Below, one piece after another: positions 58,063-64,000 of a stretch of 64,000 nucleotides of DNA. The notes under the pieces are model-generated. The model saw only the letters and a list, made by a program, of their open reading frames with translations. It did not search any database and was not told where the DNA came from. A program made the position numbers and the translations under genes. This stretch comes from Eutypa lata (lineage: Eukaryota; Ascomycota; Sordariomycetes; Xylariales; Diatrypaceae): positions 2,475,001-2,539,000 of the forward strand of contig JAKULF010000006.1 in NCBI GenBank assembly GCA_022661535.1, given 5' to 3'. The stretch's first letter is position 1. Every line of letters starts with the position of its first letter.

Positions 58063-61000
58063 TACCTATGTAGGTATTTATTTTCTAATAAATGTCTATC
58101 CTTTTCTCTTGTGGTCGTTATCAGCAGCCGAGAAAAGAGCATGTGAATATCACTCTTAGAGACCTACATAATTTAGAAACTCAATCACCTGGGTAGTTTG
58201 TGTCTTCAGGGCTGAGTTGATACTACATAACCACTTCTCGAGGGAGCTTTCCCCGGCAGTCTTAAGAACCGTCAACTAGTTAGTTAAAGTTTATAAAATG
58301 AAGACTCTAGATAGATCAAATGTCAGTGTCATTTCCCACTTGTCTCTACCTGTAACGAACAGACCTACTTCGTAGTCACAGTACCAAGAGTTCCCTTCCA
58401 TTAGCTAGTCAAGCGGTTAGGGCTGAAACAGAAGCCCATCCAGATGATGCAAAAAGGGCCCATGCTCGCCATCCATCCATGTCTATAGTAGTAGCCAGTA
58501 GGTAGGGAGCACATGTAAATTTTCGTGTTATCGTCTCACTATCAGTCACCTTTAGACCTCGGTCGGAGACAACGGCCGAAAGATAACGGCGTTTTTCGGA
58601 AGTCAACAAGTTGGTTTCACTTGTCTCATTATATTCGGAATGTTTTTGATAGGATAGAACTGTCATATTTGGTGGTATATTATGCTTGGTGGCGGCCGTG
58701 GTGGTACAAAAGCACCTAAAGGAGTGCTAGCTCCAGTCCTCCTAGTTAGCCGAAATCCGCGTCCCTGCCTGCCTGCCCCTCGTGCCCCACACCTCCCAAC
58801 AAAAAAAAAGTCGCTTTGCGATTCCCGCTCAGCCGCTCATGCGGGGGGGCCACGTCTGCATATGTAACCAAAACGGCTTCTGTGGCGTTTTCTTTTTTGG
58901 AGAGAGTTTGTTGGTAAGGTGTGGCGCTCTGGCTGTCTGGTTATGCGCTGCGTGAAGGGATGTTCTCCAGAGCTTCTAGAATGAAATGATCGTCATCTCA
59001 TTCTCTTCTTTGGGAACGACGCTCTAGCTCCTCCTAGCTCCTCCTAGCTTGCAACCCCACATGCATTTAAGGGTTGGGGTTTCTGCTCCCCGGGAGCCTT
59101 TCCTTGGTATTCAGTATTGTTACCGCATCAGAATATGTAGTTACAGTTTTCACGACACATACTTCGTATTACATGATAACTGAGGGTAGGCGGTTCCGTT
59201 TGATATTGTAGACTTAGCCTTCTTCTCAGCTACTATATGTAGTGAGTGTTAAGAACTATGTACAGATACGCGTAACTCGGAACTCATCTGTTAGTCTTGA
59301 ATATATATCATAGTTGAAGTTCTGAATCAGAACCCCTGACTAACAATACCTACAATCAGTGAGGCTACCCGACAGCCGGATACGTCTAACATCTAGGTTA
59401 TATTCATATGTATAGTTCACCACGTGACTATCTCTCCTCACTATGAAGAATTACCGAGTTCTAGCTAGTATAACTCAATTACGTCGGCATTACCTCGTGC
59501 TCGGTATACTTACCCATGTAGGTAGTTATCAACATGTTGATCATCTTCTAACCTTCTTGAGAAACATCGTGGGATAGCATGAGACCAACTACAGTATAGT
59601 TACATAGTTAGATTTCCAGCGAGAACAATCGCGAATAATCAATTCCCCTCACATAGACAACAGCAATGACACCATAAGCCCAGACGGATCTTAAAGCGAG
59701 TGATTCAACCAAAACAGTGGTTTCAATAGTCAAGGCTCTAGATACATAACTACTTAGTTAGATAAGCGTTGTTCAATAGGTAGACAGCCACTGGGCAAAA
59801 TGTGAAAATCGTCCCATCCGCTTAGTTCCATGAGACGACATCGTGCCATCTACATAGCTATAACCACATATCTATCCACGGGTAGCTAGTTGGCTACCAA
59901 CCGTTCATTGAAGTCAACATTTGTTTCCCTCCCACGAAGGAGAATACTTAACAGTTCCCAACAGAATGTGTAAAAGCAATCAATATGTGACGCGAGGTGT
60001 AGAGTAGTTATGTAAAAGAGCCCCATATTAAGTATATCCCGTCACCAGCTATCGGGATAAACTCCCATGACAGCTAACTACCTACCCAGTTAGCAGACCA
60101 TATACATACAGTTCAACAAAAGGCAAAACAAAACAAAAAAGCTGACTAGTTGGGCAAAGCCGCCTCGGAAATGGGCGTACATACATATGGCACATGCTAT
60201 ATCCGAATTCGTACCGCGGTTCGCTGCCACCCTTCACCGTCACCGCCGCCGTAGGCCGCAGACCGCAGGCCGCAGACCGTAGGATGCATGTATGTATATA
60301 TGCAAGTATGTAATGTTAGACGTGGACGCGGACGGGGACGGGGCTCAAGCAAGCAAGCAAGCTGAGCGCACCCGCCCGACGCTGAGATCTAACTATGGGC
60401 AGCGAATGCCCATGCGGGGGGTCAGTCTCTTTGAGTTGTTCGTTGGGTGTTTCAGTAATTAGTTAGTTGGGCTGTTGACCTAAGAGCAGATGGTCAACTC
60501 TGGTAGGTGAATGAGGCAGCAACGTGTACATTTTCTAGTTAATAGACATACCCAAATAGTGAGTTGGTTACGTACTTGTTACGGGTAACCAACTCATGAT
60601 GATACGGGCCTCATCGAGTCACCCGTTTTAGGGATGACCTGGTTGGTTGCCTACCTATGTCGTGTGTGTCTCTCAATGCCTAGACGAATGTGCCTGTAAC
60701 AACCCCCCCTAATGGTATCTGGCGCTAAGCTTCTAAGTTATCATCAATTCAGGGGTAATATGTTAGACTCGGTCTACGTATTCGTTACGTGTTCATACAT
60801 TGCATGTCCCCATCTGCGGTTGAAGTCACTACAGTCCGAAGACTGACTATCCAGCTGTTGTTACTGCTACACTTCAAATATCATAACATGATCATTGATT
60901 GCCCTTTATTACTCATTCATTAACTCATAAAACCAGAGCAGCAGCAGAAGAAGAAGAAGTCCTGACATCTAGCTAGTCATTATGAACACACTTTGGTCAT

Positions 61001-61684
61001 CCATCGTCATTCAAGTCATTCTACTACATCAAAACCAAACACAAAAAACAAAAAAAGAGGTAGCTGCTACTGAGAATACCAATAAACAATAATTACATAC
61101 ACAACACATTCCGCATTTCTTTTTCTTCTTCCTCTTCTTCATCATTTCCACTACGTCGTTTCGTTATACGCCGATACCTAAACCCCCGAGATGATATGAT
61201 GGTAGTTACACTATTACAAAAAGAGAAGAAAGAAGAAGAAAACCAAAAAAAAAAAAGACAGGAAGAAGAGAAGAACAAAAGAAGAAGAATAGGAGGAAGA
61301 AGAAAAAAAAGATATGCGCCCGCTCCAATTTTTTGTTCCCGCTCTCGATGATGTGGTGGTAGTGTATGAAGAAAGAAGAAGAAAAAGAAATGTATGCCAA
61401 CGACCCAAACAATGCATGCTGATAGAGAGATGCATTTCCGCCACACTGTTTCATGGCACCGTGAATACCCTCAAGTCAATCAGTCAGTCCAGTCCATCCT
61501 CCTCGCCCCGTTCCTCATTAGATTCATGCTCATTTCGCTGCCGCCGAAGGACAAAGGAAACAAAAGGGGTTCTTTTTCTTTTCGTCATATCGTCGTCTTG
61601 CCCAGAACTCTCATCATATTCTCATTGGTCTTTTTTTTTCCTTCTTTTAATTTTTTTACTCTTTTTTAGCCCACCCCCTTTCTG
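58063..61684. other. 3.6 kb gene-free spacer, 3' of the kinase-like gene
   Basis: No supportable gene. It contains CTCCTAGCTC repeats near 59028-59048, a 14 nt GC-rich unit repeated twice (60254-60281), AAGC tetranucleotides near 60348-60362, and polypurine and T-rich tracts from 61100 to 61680, probably part of the 3' UTR of the kinase-like gene. An 85-codon frame at 58409-58666 (minus) has no features that support it. Confidence 0.4.
61213..61313 (+). repeat. Polypurine tract
   Basis: About 100 bases almost wholly A and G on the plus strand (AAGAAGAAG, AGGAAGAAGAG and an A12 run), broken by a few pyrimidines. A shorter purine tract lies at 61370-61391. On the minus strand this would be the pyrimidine-rich 3' UTR of the kinase-like gene. 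Confidence 0.8.
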
Positions 61685-64000
61685 TCAGGCCATGGACGTC
61701 ACGTCGTGCGGCGTCAAAGTCGGGGAGAGGCCTAGGTCCTCATCCGAGCAAACAGGCTGCCGGAATTCCTCCTGCCTGTCGTAGGCCGACCCGACGCCCG
61801 TTAGGTCGTGATTCGGCTCCCCGCGAGCTGGGCTTTCTCGAGATCGGGGCTCGTTGTGTGAAGGAGGCCTCGCTTCTGTTGTCCGCGTTGGGCCTTCTCC
61901 TCTTCTGTCGTGTGTGTAGTTGGCCCCGCTTGACCCGGTATCTTCTTCCCCGCGCCCCTCTTCGGATTGGGCCCCTGTTGCCTCCATCTTTCCCTTGCCT
62001 TTGTCATTATCTTGTATCCCTTTAGACCCTGCGAGCCCCCCTTGGTTTAAGACTGGACTATTATCCGTCTTCGATCGTGAAGTCCCTCGACCCCGTGTAG
62101 TTGGATCTTCTGCGGGCACTACCATATGTTGATCACCGCGGCTTAGGAAAGATTTTGCGTCGTCCTTAACTGGTCTAACCGGCTCTCTAGATTCCCCCAA
62201 AACATCTGCGGGCGCTTGAACTCCAGTCGTCTCGAGGGCGGGTGCGGCCTCCACCGCCCGGCTTTCACCACCAGTCGCCGGAGCCAGCTCATCAGCCAGC
62301 TCGTCTTGAAGGCCTGCCTCGATGTTCTTGAGATCCCGCACCAATCTCTCTGCAATATCCGTCGCTGTCTGGGTTTCCCTTGGAGTATCCGCCCTCGTCC
62401 CACCTAAATTCGGTTCAGCCATGCCGGCATATGCGCCCATGTTGCTAGACCACATCACATCGTTATTAGTATAAGGAGAGTAGTACGGTTCGTGGTTGCC
62501 TGGTGAGGGGCTAGGAGGTGATCGCCCCCGCGAGGGGTAGTAATCTTGTTCTTCGGAGATGCCGGGTGACATTCGTAGATCCTTGGGGTAAGAAGGCCAA
62601 TCGTTCTGAGGCTCTACTACTCGGATTTCAGGGTGGCCATTATGCTGAAAATCAGCGACTTGGTATTCCTGCAATCGGTCGCCATAGTCGACAGAAATAG
62701 TGGACGGATCCACGTGATTAGGAGTATTATCGATCACCGGTTCGGGGAACATCTCGAGGAGCTCTTTGGCTTGTTTCCTGATCCGAGGATTTTCATGCAA
62801 GCAGTATGTGACTACCTTTCGATAGTAGGACGGAACCTCTATCTCGGGGTCTAGGCGTAACGGTCGTCGATGCGCTTCCGGTTCGTCCTCCAGCGTCGCA
62901 AGCGCCCACAGCACCATTCCCAATTGATAGAGATCGGATTTCACGCCGATATACATCGATATCCTCTGATTGCTGTCGATAAGTGGAGTTGCCTCCGGAG
63001 GTTCCCAACCAACTGGGCAACCTCGTCTGTTGATGTCTATTATTTTTGCGTCGTGGTTGCGATCAATGACGATGTTAGAAAGAGTGAAATCGCCTTGAAC
63101 GAACCCGGATTCGTGAATGTCCGCGAGGCCTTGGACGATCTGCTTAGCCCACTTCTCTCGAGTAGACCAGGGAAGATCGAGTTCGTGCTCCTGAGAATCG
63201 TAAATCAAATCGATAAGAGCTCCCTTTTCCGCATAGCTGATCAGGAGGCCTTTGACGTGTTCATCGTCATCAATAACAACGCCATAAAATTCGATGACGC
63301 TCTTCGAAAATCCAAGATAGTTAAGTGCGTTCACTTCGTATAAGAACTCTTCCACAGTGTCAGGCCCAGGTATTTCCTTCTTTATCAGAGGACGACCGTC
63401 CACTCGGACCTTGTAGACAAAACCTGACATGTGAGAGTCAAACTGGATGTCCCTTTCCCTAATACGCCGGCACCTTAGATGTTGCACCATGTGGGTGGTT
63501 GGGTAAGGGATAATCTCCTTTGCAGGGCATCTAGGTCAGCTCAATATCGTAAGTGGCAGGGGGTTGGTTCCCTTACATTGACATCTTCAACTACATGGAC
63601 GTGTAGTCGGCCATCCGTCGTTTGTAACTTTAGGTTAGTGACAGTCTCGTAAAATTGAATATCTTGAAGGCTTTCGCGGATGGCCTCGTAAATCTTGGCA
63701 CTCTTGTCACGCTGGTATTTAGTTAAGAGCAAATCCTTCTCGAGCGAGTCTTCGGGGGCATTTCGATAGTCCAATGAGATCGTAACCCGACGCCACATAG
63801 ACTCTCTCTCGCGGTAAGTGACAAAGAACTTCTCCCTCTTCGACTTGTCCCGGAAGTGCATGCTAAGATTCAAAATCCATTTGCTCTCGAGTTCGTCGTG
63901 AATCATAGCGTCGTACTGAGAGGTCGTGATGGACTGAATATCTGCGGTTGATGATGACGCATGGGTGTAGATGGGTGGGGGTTCATGTAACTCTGGTGGG
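61685..64000 (-). CDS. Divergent protein-kinase-like protein, 5' end outside the window
   Basis: Partial (minus): exon >64000-63577, intron 63576-63518 (59 nt; acceptor AAAG preceded by GCTGAC), last exon 63517-61685; at least 752 residues. This acceptor gives VEDVNEIIPYPTTHMVQHL; the nearer CTAG would shift frame. The kinase-like domain begins near DSHMSGFVYKVRV, where a glycine-rich loop would be, and the lysine of LIKKEI fits the ATP lysine. The catalytic segment is SGFVQGDFTLSNIVID, with Asp and Asn kept but the HR of HRD changed. The DFG position reads DIN. GVKSDLYQLGMVLWAL fits helix F. The C-terminal 330 residues are disordered and Pro/Glu/Arg-rich. The N-terminal part (SKREKFFVTYRERESMWRRV) is a fungal-specific region. 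Substrate and pathway are unknown; a regulatory or weakly active kinase is possible. Confidence 0.75.

Noticed and set aside
58409..58666. Minus-strand frame of 85 codons starting with ATG
   Set aside because: No domain, no conservation evidence and no partner exon; length is within chance for this region.
1..64000. CRISPR arrays, prokaryotic operons, rRNA genes
   Set aside because: None seen; introns and gene content are eukaryotic, and no spaced direct-repeat array exists.

Overview
The window is a piece of nuclear DNA from a filamentous ascomycete (Pezizomycotina). The best guess is a Sordariomycete, possibly of the Xylariales, but this is inferred from the style of the genes and is not proven. 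The evidence is genes with few, short introns (about 49-154 nt, GTNNGT donors, CTAAC/CTGAC-like branch sites), a Zn2Cys6 regulator, fungal versions of housekeeping proteins, a LaeA/UMTA-type methyltransferase, an AT-rich repeat with a RIP-like signature, and gene-poor spacers full of TAGGTA/TACCTA tetranucleotide runs.

Layout, left to right: a four-TM membrane protein with a long disordered tail (+, 482-2815); an Mch1-type MFS transporter (-, 3862-5651); a TMS1/Serinc protein (+, 7028-8618); a 3.6 kb gene-free stretch; Ddi1 (+, 12208-13679), convergent with the rRNA methyltransferase Rrp8 (-, 14261-16024); a 4.3 kb gene-free stretch; a Zn2Cys6 regulator (+, 20370-23668), convergent with proteasome subunit alpha5/Pup2 (-, 24196-25333). 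Pup2 is divergent from gamma-tubulin complex component 2 (+, 26033-28991), which is convergent with the YqeY/Aim41 protein (-, 30906-31511). Between those last two lie a tRNA-like/SINE-like element and a long (GACT)n tract.

The second half holds a ten-exon SAM methyltransferase (-, 33561-35267) in which no single exon exceeds 62 codons, a 5.2 kb gene-poor stretch, a type II phosphatidylinositol 4-kinase Lsb6 (-, 40521-43156), a small Arg/Ser-rich orphan (+, 45889-46413), a SNF2/RING helicase of the HLTF/Rad5 type (+, 48501-52044) convergent with the delta-9 desaturase Ole1 (-, 54472-55980), an 885 bp AT-rich element with 52 bp terminal inverted repeats (57178-58062), and the 3' part of a divergent kinase-like gene (-, 61685 to beyond the right edge).

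Most genes are unlinked housekeeping functions (protein turnover, ribosome biogenesis, lipid and phosphoinositide metabolism, microtubule nucleation, DNA repair) and do not form a pathway. I found no clearly new multi-gene system. The most noteworthy observations are the Ddi1 start codon split by an intron, the hidden methyltransferase with a GC-AG intron and microexons, the TIR element with almost no CpA, the tRNA-like element, and a cluster of GAAGCTT motifs at the proteasome promoter. All gene models are read from sequence by eye; splice sites were checked for reading frame, not against transcripts.
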